From: Arachnopeziza araneosa
Lineage: Eukaryota > Ascomycota > Leotiomycetes > Helotiales > Arachnopezizaceae
Reading direction: 5' to 3'
Length of the DNA stretch: 64,000 nucleotides
Assembly: GCA_003988855.1 (NCBI GenBank)
Contig: QYAI01000005.1
Span: 496,001 to 560,000 of the forward strand
Of this stretch, positions 11,490 to 22,900 are shown one piece after another. How positions within the stretch are numbered: the first letter of the stretch is position 1; every line of letters begins with the position of its first letter. The translations under genes and the position numbers were made by a program. The notes beneath the pieces are model-generated. The model did not search any database. It saw nothing but the letters and a program-made list of their open reading frames with translations, and was not told the origin of the DNA.

Positions 11490-13789
11490 ATGTCTGACCT
11501 TAACTCATGGGAAGATGACCCTGCTGCGCAAGAGGATAACCTCTCACGCCAGACACAGCAGATGAATTTGAACAATCAACCACAAAGAGGTGGTTCGTTC
11601 CGCCCCGGCGCAAATTCGTTTCAACCAGGAGCCCAATCATTCCAGCCCGGCCAGAATTTTCAGCAGTATGGAGGAGGTTATGACCAGTCTCAGTACCAAA
11701 ACTATTACAATCCTCAGGCTGGTACAGGTTATGGTGGTTATCCGCAATACGGCCAGCAACAGGGTTTCAATCAGTATCAGCAAGGAGGATACAACGCAGG
11801 TTATCAGCAAGGTGGTTATAACGCTGGATATGGTATGTAGTAGTAACTGCATTGTAGTAAACTTACTAGTGCCTTGCTGACTGGGATTTCTACACAGGAC
11901 AACAATACCCCAGCTACGGGCAACAGCCACAAAATGCAGCTCCCCAGGCACAACCAGCTCCTCAAAAGGTCCCCACAATTGCCAAAAGACCTGCAGATGG
12001 GCCATCATCTTCGTCCGATTTGAATAAACCCGTCACAGTTAAAGAAGGCGCACCTAAAGTGTTGAGCATTGGAGGGGAGGCTTCAAAACCTAAAGCAAAA
12101 GTCCTGTCAATAGGACTTCCGGCTACGACTACGCCAACTGTAAAGAAGGAGACCAAAGACAATGCGGAATCCACAACAGTAGCCCCAACTTCAAAACCAG
12201 AAGCTGGAGCTAAAGTTGCAGCGGCAAAGGCGATTGAGAAAGCTGAAAAAAATACAGATAGTGGCAAGACATCACCTACACCATCATCTGGGCGATCCAG
12301 TCCAACCCGTAGCGGTGCTAAGGCACCTGCACGGGATGTTGATGCAGTTGACAAAGAGATTCAAGCCGCAGATGTAGACGAGGAGACACTGAATGAAATC
12401 TATGGAAAAGAGCATGTCAATATCATCTTTATAGGCCATGTCGACGCTGGCAAATCCACTCTTGGAGGTGCAATTCTCATTCTCAGCGGCATGGTTGACG
12501 AACGTACAATTGAAAAGTATAAGAAAGAAGCTAAGGACTTAGGCCGTGAATCCTGGTGGATTTCTTGGGCGTTGGATCTCACAAAAGAAGAAAGGTCCAA
12601 GGGCAAGACCGTTGAAGTCGGGAGAGCCTTCTTTGAGACAGAGAAACGGAGATATAGCATTTTGGATGCACCAGGCCACAAGACATACGTTCCAAGCATG
12701 ATTGGTGGCGCTTCACAAGCTGATGTAGGAATCCTGGTCATCAGCGCACGCAAAGGAGAATACGAGACTGGTTTTGAGAAGGGGGGGCAAACTCGAGAGC
12801 ATGCAATGTTGGCAAAGACGCAAGGTGTCAACAAACTCGTAGTTGTGATTAACAAGATGGATGATCTGACTGTAGAATGGTCAGAAAAGCGATACCTCGA
12901 GTGCACCACAAAACTCTCAGCCTTTCTCAAAGCAACAGGTTACAATCTCAAGACAGATGTCTTCTTCATGCCAATTGCTGCACAGCAGATGATGGGGCTC
13001 AAAGAACGGATTCCTAAAGGTGTCTGCTCATTTTATAACGGTCCTTCTCTTCTAGAGTATCTCGATAATATGGCTACACTTGAGCGGAAAATCAATGCGC
13101 CTTTCATGATGCCGGTGAATGGCAAATACCGAGATATGGGTACAGTTGTTGAAGGCAAGATAGAATCTGGCGTGGTAAAGAAAGGCATGTCTTTGATCAT
13201 GATGCCTAATCATGACAAGGTTGAAGTCGCAGCCGCCTACGGTGAGACTGAAGAAGAAGTAAATGCAGCACAGTGCGGAGACCAGGTTCGTCTACGATTG
13301 CGTGGCATTGAAGAAGAGGATATCTTACCAGGATTTGTCCTTTGCTCGCCAAAGCGCCTTGTCCATTGCGTGAGTGCTTTTGAAGCACAAATTCGTGTTC
13401 TAGACTTGAAGAACATTTTGACTGCTGGCTTCAATTGTGTCTTACATGTCCACTCTGCAATCGAGGAAGTCACATTTGGCGCGCTACTTCACAAATTGCA
13501 AAAAGGGACGAATAGGAGAAGCAAGAAGCCGCCAACTCATGCTTCCAGAGGAGATGGAATTATTGCAAGACTAGAGGTTATCGGTGGCGCTGGGTCTGTT
13601 TGTGTGGAGAGGTTTGAAGATTATGCTCAACTGGGAAGATTCACACTTCGAGATCAGGTAGAATTCTTCATTCTTCCTATTGCATCAAACTAATTTGAAC
13701 AGGGACAAACCATTGCAATTGGCAAGATCACCAAGCTGATCACTGCAGAAGAAGTGGCTGCGACAGGTACTACAGCTGCTGTTGCTTAA
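11490..13789 (+). CDS. SUP35: Translation termination factor eRF3 (Sup35) with Q/N/G/Y-rich prion-like head
   Basis: GTPase that works with eRF1 to release finished polypeptides on cytosolic ribosomes. Three exons, 11490-11832, 11898-13657 and 13703-13789, give 729 aa. Residues 1-140 are rich in Gln, Asn, Gly and Tyr with near-repeats (QYQQGGYNAGY, QQGGYNAGYG), like the yeast N domain. Residues 150-280 are a charged Lys/Glu/Ala/Ser/Thr linker like the M domain. The GTPase domain starts near 285 with GHVDAGKST (294-302), then DAPGHK, GGQTREHA and NKMD. The C-terminal beta barrels hold RLRGIEEEDILPGFVL, typical of eRF3, which separates it from Hbs1 and eEF1A. The first intron cuts the prion-like domain at residue 115; the last exon encodes GQTIAIGKITKL. 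Confidence 0.96.
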
Positions 13790-14383
13790 AAGGCTAAAAG
13801 AAATAGAAATGAAAATTTACGGTCATGAACCGGAAGGGAGGCGGTCTCTGGAGCCAGAACCATTTGCATCGACATGGCGGATTCATGAAGATTGAGGTTA
13901 GGCTCACTAAGCATTAAACATCTGGGTTAGATAGATTTGACCAATCTAAAAGTATTCGACTCGATTACTCTTTATATATTTGAAACAAGTAGTGTACAGA
14001 TTTCCTGCTAGTATGCTATGAATCTATGATTTCTTTCTTTAGGTGCTTCCAGCCATAGAATGTCAGGATTCATAAGTCACTTTGATAAGGAATGATGACC
14101 ATTTATCAGTAAATGAAAAGTCTCAGAGCACTTGCATACAAACCATAGGGTTATCTCGGCCAATCAGAACTATTATGTCATGTGATGGTAATTTAGGCAT
14201 CTTAGCTCTCTTGAAAATCCAAATCGCTATAAAATATTGAAGAGTTAACTTATCTTTCACGTATTTAGTAAGCATATCATCTCGGCCGACCGGCGTGACA
14301 CAATAGCTGTATCTAGCGCTGGAGCCAAATCTAGCCTTCCCGTTGTGACCAAGCTAGATCGTGTATCTTGAGAATCTTATTAA
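13790..14383. other. Intergenic, SUP35 3' flank and sirtuin promoter
   Basis: About 590 bases between two plus-strand genes. Moderately AT-rich; no RNA gene, repeat or open frame that I can support. Confidence 0.5.
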
Positions 14384-15480
14384 ATGGCACCACGGTCTCG
14401 CCCTCTTTCCAAATTTATTCCAAAATACGCACGTTCCAGAATGGCATCCACCGGCCCAAAACCCCCAAGGTCAAGATACGCACCTAGCACTGATGTTCAG
14501 GAATTCACTGATGTGCTCAAATCTTCTACACGCATTCTAGCCCTATGTGGCGCGGGATTGTCTGCAGCCTCTGGTCTCGGTACATTTAGAGGGGCTGGTG
14601 GTATGTGGAGAAATCATAAGGCTACGTCTTTGGCTACTCCAGAAGCATTTGATATGGATCCGGGTTTGGTTTGGTTGTTCTATAGCTATAGAAGACACAA
14701 GGCATTGCAGGCCAAACCAAATTCTGGACACCACGCTCTCGCTGAGCTTTCGAAGAAAGTCCCTGGTTTCATTATGTTGACGCAGAATGTTGATGGTAAG
14801 TCACTAGCTTATCAAGACTCTATTTTTCTCGCCTTCTTACTAAGTACAGTTTTAATTAAAGAAGAGTTGACGTCTTGATAGGCTTGTCACAAAGATCCAA
14901 CCACCCCCGAGAGCAGCTTAAACTGCTTCATGGAAGTCTTTTCGACATCAAGTGCAGAAATTGTGATGAGGTCGAGCAGGATAATTACGATGATCCATTC
15001 CACCCTCTGTTGGACATCAGTGATGAAGATGACGATCGACTTGCTCCCGCAGCCAACACGGAAGAGTCTGAAGTTGCTCAGAGTGACTCAGCTGCCAAAG
15101 GTAGTACCATCGACCCGGCAGATCTACCTCGCTGCCCAAGCTGTAGAGTTGGTTTGTTGCGACCTGGTGTCGTCTGGTTTGGAGAAGCACTGCCCGAAGA
15201 CACACTTGGGGAAATTGACGAGTGGATCTCCCAGGGCGAAATTGATCTGATGCTGGTCATTGGGACTACAGCAACAGTCTACCCGGCTGCTGGATACGTT
15301 GACATTGCTAGAGAGAAAGGGGCCAGAATTGCGGTAATTAACATGGATGGTCTTGGAAATTTGGGAAGCGCGGACGATTTGAGAGGCGGCGATTTCTTGT
15401 TTGAAGGAGACGCCTTCAAGATTCTACCGGATATTTTGAAAGGTGTTATAGGGGAGTTGGTAAATCGTGAGACTGAGTAA
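14384..15480 (+). CDS. Class III (SIRT5-like) NAD-dependent protein deacylase
   Basis: Sir2-family enzyme removing acyl groups from lysine with NAD+. Two exons, 14384-14795 and 14882-15480, 336 aa. Motifs: GAGLSAASGLGTFRG (56-70) and TQNVDGL for NAD+, His154 in LHGS as catalytic base, and zinc cysteines 162/165 and 222/225. FYSYRR carries Tyr100 and Arg103 in the spacing of human SIRT5 Tyr102/Arg105, which bind the carboxylate of succinyl or malonyl groups, so desuccinylase/demalonylase activity is expected. The basic, Arg/Ser/Lys-rich first 35 residues suggest mitochondrial import. About 56 residues, many acidic, separate the zinc pairs, an insertion relative to human SIRT5. Position 15480 is the stop codon end. 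Confidence 0.93.
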
Positions 15481-15731
15481 TGAGGTTAGAATAATTAGTA
15501 GGAATCGCCTCCAACGAAAGGAAACAAAATTGGTAAAAGTTATATTTAGGCTGGCGTTCTTATTAGTGGCCATAATGAGACTTCTCACAAACAAGTGAAA
15601 TATTAATTCCATTCTAAGATTAACATATCAAAGTCGAGATTTGGTGAACTGTATAATGACAAATGCACAGTTTTATTTCGGCCTTCCGGTAGAACTCCGG
15701 CGATTCTCCACCTAAAAAATTTGGGGTTATA

Positions 15732-17609
15732 ATGCGTGACCTACCTCTCAGCTACATATACATTCACATATGCATTGGAGGCTTGCGGCTGATGTTTCAA
15801 TGTTCCAGATCTATCCTGCGATCAATACCCCGCTCGTTACTTAAGACGACAACCTCTGCTCGAGTATACAACTTTCGAGATATGTCAGACCCGATTCAAT
15901 CTCAACCTCAAGGCCAATCAAATGGACAGCGAGGACCGGAAAGCAGAAAGAGACAACATCAAGGAGGGCGGGGACCAAAGAGGCAGAAGACAAGGAAAGA
16001 GAAGCCGGCCAAGGAAGGGGGCAATGACGAAGTACTGCTGGCAGATGTCACTGCTTTATTCAAGAAGCTGAGGTTAGAACACACAACAACCTTGAAGACG
16101 AGAGAAACCATAAATGAGTCGGATATAGACGCAGAAGTTATCCCAGATGTTAGTGGAGAAGTTACAAATACCAATGGCACGGAAAAACTGCCAGACCCGT
16201 TCACAGAAATCGAAGTAAAGGTTCTTGAAATATCTTCCACCGGCGATGGTCTGGCTGTTCACCCATCCTCGTCCCAAATATACGTCGTGCCATTTTCTGC
16301 GCCAGGAGACCTTGTCAAAGTCAAAGTTATCAGACATTTTCCCGATTCTCATTATTCCCAGGCGGATTTTGTATCTGTCATTACGCCTGGGCCGTTGCGA
16401 GACGATAATCTGATAAATTGCGAGTACTTTTCCAAGTGTTCTGGCTGTCAGTTCCAAATGCTCGATTATGCGCAACAACTCAAGCACAAGAAGACGATAG
16501 TTGAGAAAGCCTACAAGAACTTCTCTCAATTACCGCCCGAATTTATTCCCTTCATACAAGACACGATTGGAAGTCCACTGCAATATGGATATAGAACGAA
16601 ACTGACTCCACATTTTGATGCACCACCAGGGTATCTCAGTAAACAGGAGAAGATGCGTGGAGAAAGGAAATACTTTGAAGAGGTGCCGAATATTGGTTTC
16701 AACATGAAAGGCCCTAATAAGACAATGGATATTGAAGATTGTCCCATAGGCACGGAAGCTGTCAGAATGGGCATGAAAAGGGAGCGGTTACGTGTTTCGG
16801 AGGAGCTTAAGAAATACAAGAAAGGAGCTACAATTCTTCTGCGAGAAAGTACATTACGAGTTCTCAACGACGAAGAAAGGGCGCAGCAGACGATTCCTGA
16901 AACTATTAAAACAGCCACAGAAGAGTATACTGAATTTAAGAGCTGCATTACCGACAACAACGCAATATCAACAGAGTACATCGATGATTATGTCTTTACA
17001 AATACAGCGGGGTCATTCTTCCAAAACAACAACTCTATCTTACCGACTTTCACGAACTATATCCGTGAACATATTCTTCCACCAAAATCAGACGGCATAG
17101 AAATTAAACACCTAATAGACGCTTACTCCGGCTCCGGACTTTTTACCATCACTCTCTCCTCCCTGTTTACTTCATCCACTGGCATTGACATCTCCATCAG
17201 CTCAATCAACTCCGCCGGCCAAAACGCAAAACTTAACAACCTCCCCCCGGAACAGTGCAAATTTATTGCCGCAGATGCTCCAGAGCTCTTCAAATCCATC
17301 ACCTATCCAAAAGATGAAACGGTTGTGGTCCTTGATCCGCCAAGGAAAGGATGTGATGAAAGCTTCTTGCGGCAGTTGATGCGTTTTGGGCCTAGGAGAA
17401 TCGTGTATGTAAGCTGTAATGTGCATACACAAGCAAGAGATGTGGGAGTTTTGGTGCGTGGTTTGGAGGGAGAGAAAAGTGGGGAATGGAGTCGGTATGA
17501 GATCGAGAGTCTGAGAGGGTTTGATTTTTTCCCGCAGACTGGGCATGTCGAGGGCGTGGCTGTGCTAAATAAATTTGAAGAGCTCAAGGAGGCTGAAGTA
17601 ATTGTATGA
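15732..17609 (+). CDS. TRM2: tRNA (uracil-5-)-methyltransferase, m5U54
   Basis: Makes ribothymidine at position 54 of the tRNA T-loop using SAM. Single exon, up to 625 aa. A Lys/Arg-rich disordered segment (residues 55-100) precedes a TRAM-like RNA-binding domain (about 160-220, EVKVLEISSTGDGLAVHP...VPFSAPGDLVKVKVI). Next come CSGCQFQ with the Fe-S/zinc-type Cys cluster seen in RumA-like relatives, and the Rossmann methyltransferase core: DAYSGSGLFTITLS (SAM), VVLDPPRKGC, and VSCNVHTQARDV with the catalytic Cys. Three in-frame ATGs are plausible starts, at 15732, 15792 and 15882. The one at 15792 opens with MFQCSRSILRSIPRSLLK, an amphipathic basic stretch like a mitochondrial presequence; the one at 15882 would give a cytosolic/nuclear form. 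Confidence 0.93.
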   Translation: MRDLPLSYIYIHICIGGLRLMFQCSRSILRSIPRSLLKTTTSARVYNFRDMSDPIQSQPQGQSNGQRGPESRKRQHQGGRGPKRQKTRKEKPAKEGGNDEVLLADVTALFKKLRLEHTTTLKTRETINESDIDAEVIPDVSGEVTNTNGTEKLPDPFTEIEVKVLEISSTGDGLAVHPSSSQIYVVPFSAPGDLVKVKVIRHFPDSHYSQADFVSVITPGPLRDDNLINCEYFSKCSGCQFQMLDYAQQLKHKKTIVEKAYKNFSQLPPEFIPFIQDTIGSPLQYGYRTKLTPHFDAPPGYLSKQEKMRGERKYFEEVPNIGFNMKGPNKTMDIEDCPIGTEAVRMGMKRERLRVSEELKKYKKGATILLRESTLRVLNDEERAQQTIPETIKTATEEYTEFKSCITDNNAISTEYIDDYVFTNTAGSFFQNNNSILPTFTNYIREHILPPKSDGIEIKHLIDAYSGSGLFTITLSSLFTSSTGIDISISSINSAGQNAKLNNLPPEQCKFIAADAPELFKSITYPKDETVVVLDPPRKGCDESFLRQLMRFGPRRIVYVSCNVHTQARDVGVLVRGLEGEKSGEWSRYEIESLRGFDFFPQTGHVEGVAVLNKFEELKEAEVIV

Positions 17610-18081
17610 TCTCTGTTCAAGCACATATAGCTCGAGATGCCAAGGCGGTAAACTCAATCTACTACTTCGCCGTCTAAGGAGGCTACCTCATACAATAATG
17701 GGTTGCTAGAAGATATTCGATCAGAATTGACGAGTTATAAATCGAGTCTTTCAAATGGCCAAATCTAAAATATCAGTTTAGACCACTAGAAGATACTCCG
17801 AAATATAAGTCCGTTTTAGTCATATAATATGTTAGCTCTGCATATTACCACGCCTTTTGATAACAGCTCCCTGAATTTTTATTCAAGTCACGGATAATTA
17901 CGAGGACAGCGTGGTTGATTTTGGGTTCTACCTGCTTACTTAAATGCTAGGTATCTAAGGGCAAGCAATAGAAGAAGTTTTCTATCCCAAGGCTTACCGG
18001 AAAATTTGCTCTCAGGATTTGGCAGTGCCTTATTCACCAGCAAACTATACTACATCTAGCTATCTTCGCTCCCTGTTGCGC
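17610..18081. other. Intergenic, nothing recognised
   Basis: AT-rich 3' flank of TRM2. No open frame, RNA gene or repeat that I can defend. Confidence 0.45.
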
Positions 18082-18557
18082 TCATTCTAACACCTCGTCG
18101 CTGGCATAATTAATGCCACTGAATAGGTCTTCCATATCCTTTGGGGTCTCCAACTCCTCTGGGTGAGTTGGCGACATAATTGCCCTTTTAATTGATGTGA
18201 GAGTAGCTGATGCCGAAAGTAAAGATGTACATTCATAAAGGACTGCAGGTAGATCGTACGGCTGAAAATGTCCACCCTTTTTGACGATCTCTGATTCGGT
18301 GCACCATCTTTCCCAAAGCGAACCAACAATTGCACTACAAGTATTTAAGCCCCCATCGCTCTATCCCGGGAGCAAAGCACAGTACCTGTGTACCACATTT
18401 TTAATACCAGAGAATTTGGTTCTAAAATAGCACTTGAACTTCTTTTGATAGGCACGAAGAGTTGTTCACCAACAGCATAGAGCTCCTCAAAGTCAACACC
18501 CAAAGGTTCTTCAGCTCTGTATTCATTGAGCAGCCAGACGTGACACCGCTCATACAC
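18082..18557 (-). CDS. Unrecognised gene, 3' exons only
   Basis: I do not recognise this protein. On the minus strand, two exons with coherent codon use can be joined: about 18557-18394 (YERCHVWLLNEYRAEEPL...) and 18334-18082 (AIVGSLWERWCTESEIVKK...SGINYASDEVLE, stop 18082). The donor GTACAC at 18393 and the acceptor TTGTAG at 18335 keep phase. The product is soluble, acidic, with conserved-looking aromatic patches and no membrane segment. The 5' end is unresolved: stops lie just upstream in this frame and no start with good splice sites could be chosen. It may be a complete small gene with further short exons or the remnant of one. A disrupted frame lies next to it at 18715-19032 on the other strand. 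Confidence 0.4.
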
Positions 18558-18714
18558 AGCCAGTTATATGCCATGGTGTTGCTATGTATCCTCACCAACC
18601 ATGATCTCCTTCGTGCATATCATTTTCGCGATCTTTGTTATAGCGCATTGTCACCTACAATCGCTTGTCGTGTTCTGAAGCAAACTCTATATTTTGCCTT
18701 CAGTATTACTAGAT

Positions 18715-19032
18715 TGACCGGATCAAGACATTAAGTTGCTTGATGATCTATGTCCCTTTCCCGATTATGATTTAAAGAACAGTCCAGATTAGAGATATGA
18801 CTGTCAACTCGCTTCTGTCGTCCTCGACAAAAGAGACGTCAAGATCTTAGCCTTCAAGTTCATTTCAATTATGGCCAGTACACCCTTCTAGCAGAATGCA
18901 TAAGCCGCTAATATACGACGAGAAGCCGAATCTATGATAAGAGACTGGGAAAAGGATTTCCGTCGCCTTTGGGAAGTAGTTAAAACGATCTCGTTGAGGA
19001 TGGACGGTCTTGTAGAAAAGGTTGTCTTGTGA
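18715..19032 (+). pseudogene. Decayed coding segment with in-frame stops
   Basis: In one plus-strand frame a protein-like sequence runs across four early stops: TGA 18715, TAG 18790, TAG 18889 and TAA 18901, ending at TGA 19030. Open parts read PDQDIKLLDDLCPFPDYD, RYDCQLASVVLDKRDVKIL and a Trp/Arg-rich helix RDWEKDFRRLWEVV. Amino-acid composition and codon flow continue across the stops, which argues for a once-functional gene. The stops are consistent with C-to-T changes (CAG or CAA to TAG/TAA), as repeat-induced point mutation would cause, but no second copy is visible here. Family unknown. Confidence 0.4.
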
Positions 19033-19923
19033 AAGTGTGATGTTTCAGATAAGGTAGAGCGTGGCACAACTTGTGGAGGCTATAGAAGAATGGGAAATTT
19101 AAATTTCCTGTGCTTATTTCCAAATCAATCAATTGCTAGTGGTATACACAGTATCCAACTTTCCCAGGCGCTTTCGCTTGCTAATATACTTTCTTTATAA
19201 ATCAAAACCTTAAGTTGACCTTCAATCTTTTCCTTTGGTTTTATATAAATAATTGATACGGAAGTCGAAACTAGGTAGGTTAATTTGTCATCATATTGTT
19301 GGAGGAAAATCCGCCTCGTCCCTCATCACAAGATTATAAGTGATCACGTGAAATATGATAAGTTGTGGAAACAAACATCAATTCGCCATAATAACAAGAG
19401 AGCTTCCGTCAAACGGTACAACATGAAGCAGCCAGCCGTGAGGCAAGAAATATAATGAAGCTTTTTCCATCTTTGGTTTTTCTGTCCGGTCTTAATAAAA
19501 TCTGTCCATACTATTATCACATAAGTTCCACCCTCTCCATACCACCATTCCTATTCCTACTTCATCCTCATGCGCTAACCCATCCATGCTTATGCCCATG
19601 CATCTCATGCTTAAGTCCTCCGATGAAAACTGGAAGCGAAAAAATCAAGAACGCCTTCATATAATTTTACCCAATCAAGGAGAGTAAGAAATAGAATACA
19701 TGGTAAAGAGAAATTCTGTCAACTCAAAATGTCGTTAATTCGTAAGCCAAAAGGCCGTCTCCCCATATCCAGAATGCAAAGAAGTCCCCAATGAAGAATA
19801 TCAAGAAGGGTATCGAAGGATCGAGCAGAAATGAAGGGATCAGAAAGATAATGCAGCGCTGAATGTATATGTATATGTGTATGCAAAAATAAATCAAGGC
19901 GAGAAAAGGTTGAGGCAAGAAAT
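19033..19923. other. AT-rich intergenic region and probable 3' UTR
   Basis: AT-rich sequence downstream of the WD40 gene on the minus strand. A 69-codon plus-strand open frame at 19455 is hydrophobic and Pro/His-rich without domain marks; I do not call it. Confidence 0.45.
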
Positions 19924-22900
19924 CTAGATCATTCCGCCCTCCATGTCCAACATCGCAGCCTTCACTTCTCTCGGGTGTCTCTCTGTTGTATTTCCGTTCC
20001 CTCCATATGCAAGCACTGGTGTCGTACTGGCGTTTCTTGAAGGGCTCCATAGAGCTGGTACACTCTCATATGGGCTTGTCTGAGTTGTCTCTTGTGGACT
20101 ACGGGTACGCTCGAGCAATTGGCCATTTCTACCTCGGCTGGCGCTTCGTAGACGTTCTGCGGCTCGAGTAATACGTCCAGTGATGGTATTTTCGTTCTCG
20201 CTCCGGCCGCGATTGTGGCTAATGGAGGGGTTGCGGTGCAGTTGTTGCTGTTGCTGTTGCGATTGTTGTTGAGGAGCAGGAACATCAATGATTGAGTTGC
20301 ACTTATCGTCATCCTCATCCATGACAATTTCAATCACGCCCGAGTTGGATGAAACGCCAGAGACTCCAGAGACGATAGAGTTCGTATTGGGATTATTGGG
20401 ACGGTAAAGTGGGGCTGGTGGTGGTGGAGGCGGTTGAGCAAGATGTTGAAGCTGAGGTAGGATCGGCGGTGCTGGAGGTGGAGGGGGTGGAGGAGGTAAG
20501 AGATCATCTCTCGATGTGTCAACTGGTTGCGAGCCAGCTTCAAGCGTTTCGTCAATACCACTCATGATACCTGGGACACCACTGGCATAGATTGGTCTGC
20601 TGCTTTGGGCGTCATATCCAAGAGTTCCTGGTTGAGAGTCACCAGGTATTATTTTCCGAGGGGACAGCATTGGTGCTCGGAAAGTACTTGGGTCCTGTGT
20701 TCTTCTTCGATTACTTTGCGGAAGGCCCGCTTGGAAAGCCGGGTGCGTGGGCAAAGCAGCTGGTAGAGCATGTGGTGAATGTGGTTCTTCAGGAATTGGA
20801 GCTGAAGCCGAACGCGGGGGAAGTCGTCGAGGTCCAGCCGAGTAGGTTGTCTTAGGAAGTGGAGCCAAGTTCTCGAAAGCGTTGTTATAAGACATGACAT
20901 TCGAATTATTCCATGAAGGTAACTGTACGTTTTCATATTTCTCTGGAATCTGGGGGACATCTGGAATATCCTTTCCTTCGGGATCATACTTTGGATGCTG
21001 CATGGCTCTCGGCGTTGCAGGTAGACCTATCTGAGGACGCGTATTAGTTGACTGCTGAAGATAGGCCGGTGATGTCTGTAGATTTGCTGGTGATGTAGTT
21101 TGGCTGCGAGAGGGTCGGAGCATTTCGTTTGGTTTTGGGGACTGAGAAGGGTATGTGGAAGAACGCAGGAGCTCTGGAGAAGGAGATGGTTTATATAAAG
21201 CTGGGGATAATCTCGAAAGCTCCTCAGGATGCATGATTGGAGGGACAGAGGGTCGTCGTGCAAGCGATCTGCGACGCTCCTCGAGTTCACGCGCGGCCTG
21301 TTCTTTCTTCAAAGTTCGGTGATCCCTTGGGTCTTGGATATCGCCTAATCTTGCGTCGGACAAGGAGCGGGTATGCGTTCCACGTTCGCGGTGCGGATGA
21401 GGCGATCGTTCTGTTCTCGACCGACTGGCATCCCGGTCGCCAGGACGACTGCTGGCAGATCGATCACGGCGTCTTCGGTCAGGAGATGGATCGCGGACTG
21501 CACTAGTTCCTCGAGGTTTATGTTCTCGCAACCGACTCCCGCTTCTTTGTCGAGACCTAAATCGCTTCTGATCATCCGCGGCTCTCTTCAAGTCGCTATC
21601 ATCGTCGTCATCATAATCCGCTTGGTAGAACTTGGTTTGAGGAGACATTGGAAGGGGTGACGATGGAGACCGCATGACTGACCCTTCACGGCCCTTACTT
21701 CTACCTCGTGTGTTGTCAACCAACGTAAGGCGAGTATCAGGACTTGGACGACGGCTATTGTTCCGGCTAGCAACACGGCTCGCAGGCTTGCTGCTAATAA
21801 TTCGAGATGAGCCGCTAGGAGAAGACTGACGGACCCTGCTAGAGGTTCTAGACGTCTTGAGTTTTAATTGGCTGGGATCTCGTTGTTTCTTCTCGTTAAC
21901 AGATGAAGTGCTAGTGTCATCCCCGTATCCAATAGCTCCAAGGTCTCTAAGATCCTCAGGAGACATAGGGACAGGAGATGTTGGTGAGCGTTTTGCGGGT
22001 TTAATATATCTGGCTGCAGGTCTACCTCGGTCTTCAGAAGTTTCACGACCTTTTCCTTTCCGACTACTGCTGCGAGCTCTGACTTGCTTCTCTTGTCTCT
22101 CTCTGCTGGCTTGCCGGCGTTGCTTCTCAGCATGATTACGCGCCGACTCCAGACTACTGATATATTGATCCAAGCTTCGCCCCACAAGAGGACTTGCAGT
22201 ACCTCCGGTGTAAGTACTTTTGAAACTCCGTTCACTTGTGATTGGACTTCGATTACCACCGATTGTTGATAGAGACGTGGTTGAGTCAGTGATAGAATGA
22301 GCCGTAGTAGGCTTCGCTCTTGATGAGGCAACGGAGGAGAGATCTGGTGAAGTCATGTAATCTCCAGTGATAATAGATTCCATGGGAGGCCATTGAATTT
22401 GAAGACCATCAGGTTTGCGATCACGAGAACCATTGCGCGTCCGCGCTTCCCGCTTTTTGACAGTGAATGATTCCGGAGATGGCGATGGGAGAGGGTGAGC
22501 GATCTTCCTATTCTTCTCCAACATGGGGCTAGCAGTCGCAGGTCGCCCAATTGGGGAGTATATAGCAGCACTAAGCTGCATGATCTCTGGCTGCGATGGG
22601 ACTCTTTCATGTGCCCGAGCAACTTGCTCCTTATCAGAGCCAGAGTCAACAGGAGTTGGTAGTTTTGCTGGTTCTAGGTGCTTTCGGGGAAGAACGACAT
22701 CGGTTGGCATCTCACCAATTGAGGGAAGTCGTTGTCTTGAAAACCCACCTGGGGTAGCAGTCCGGGCGGAAGCAGGTGTATGATAGGCACTTCGATGGCT
22801 TGGTTTGAGGAAAGCGGTATGCGCAGTATCACCACCGCCAGGTGAAAGTGCGGATTCTGCGATTGGCGTTACACCTCCACCAATTGGAGTTCTGTCAGTG

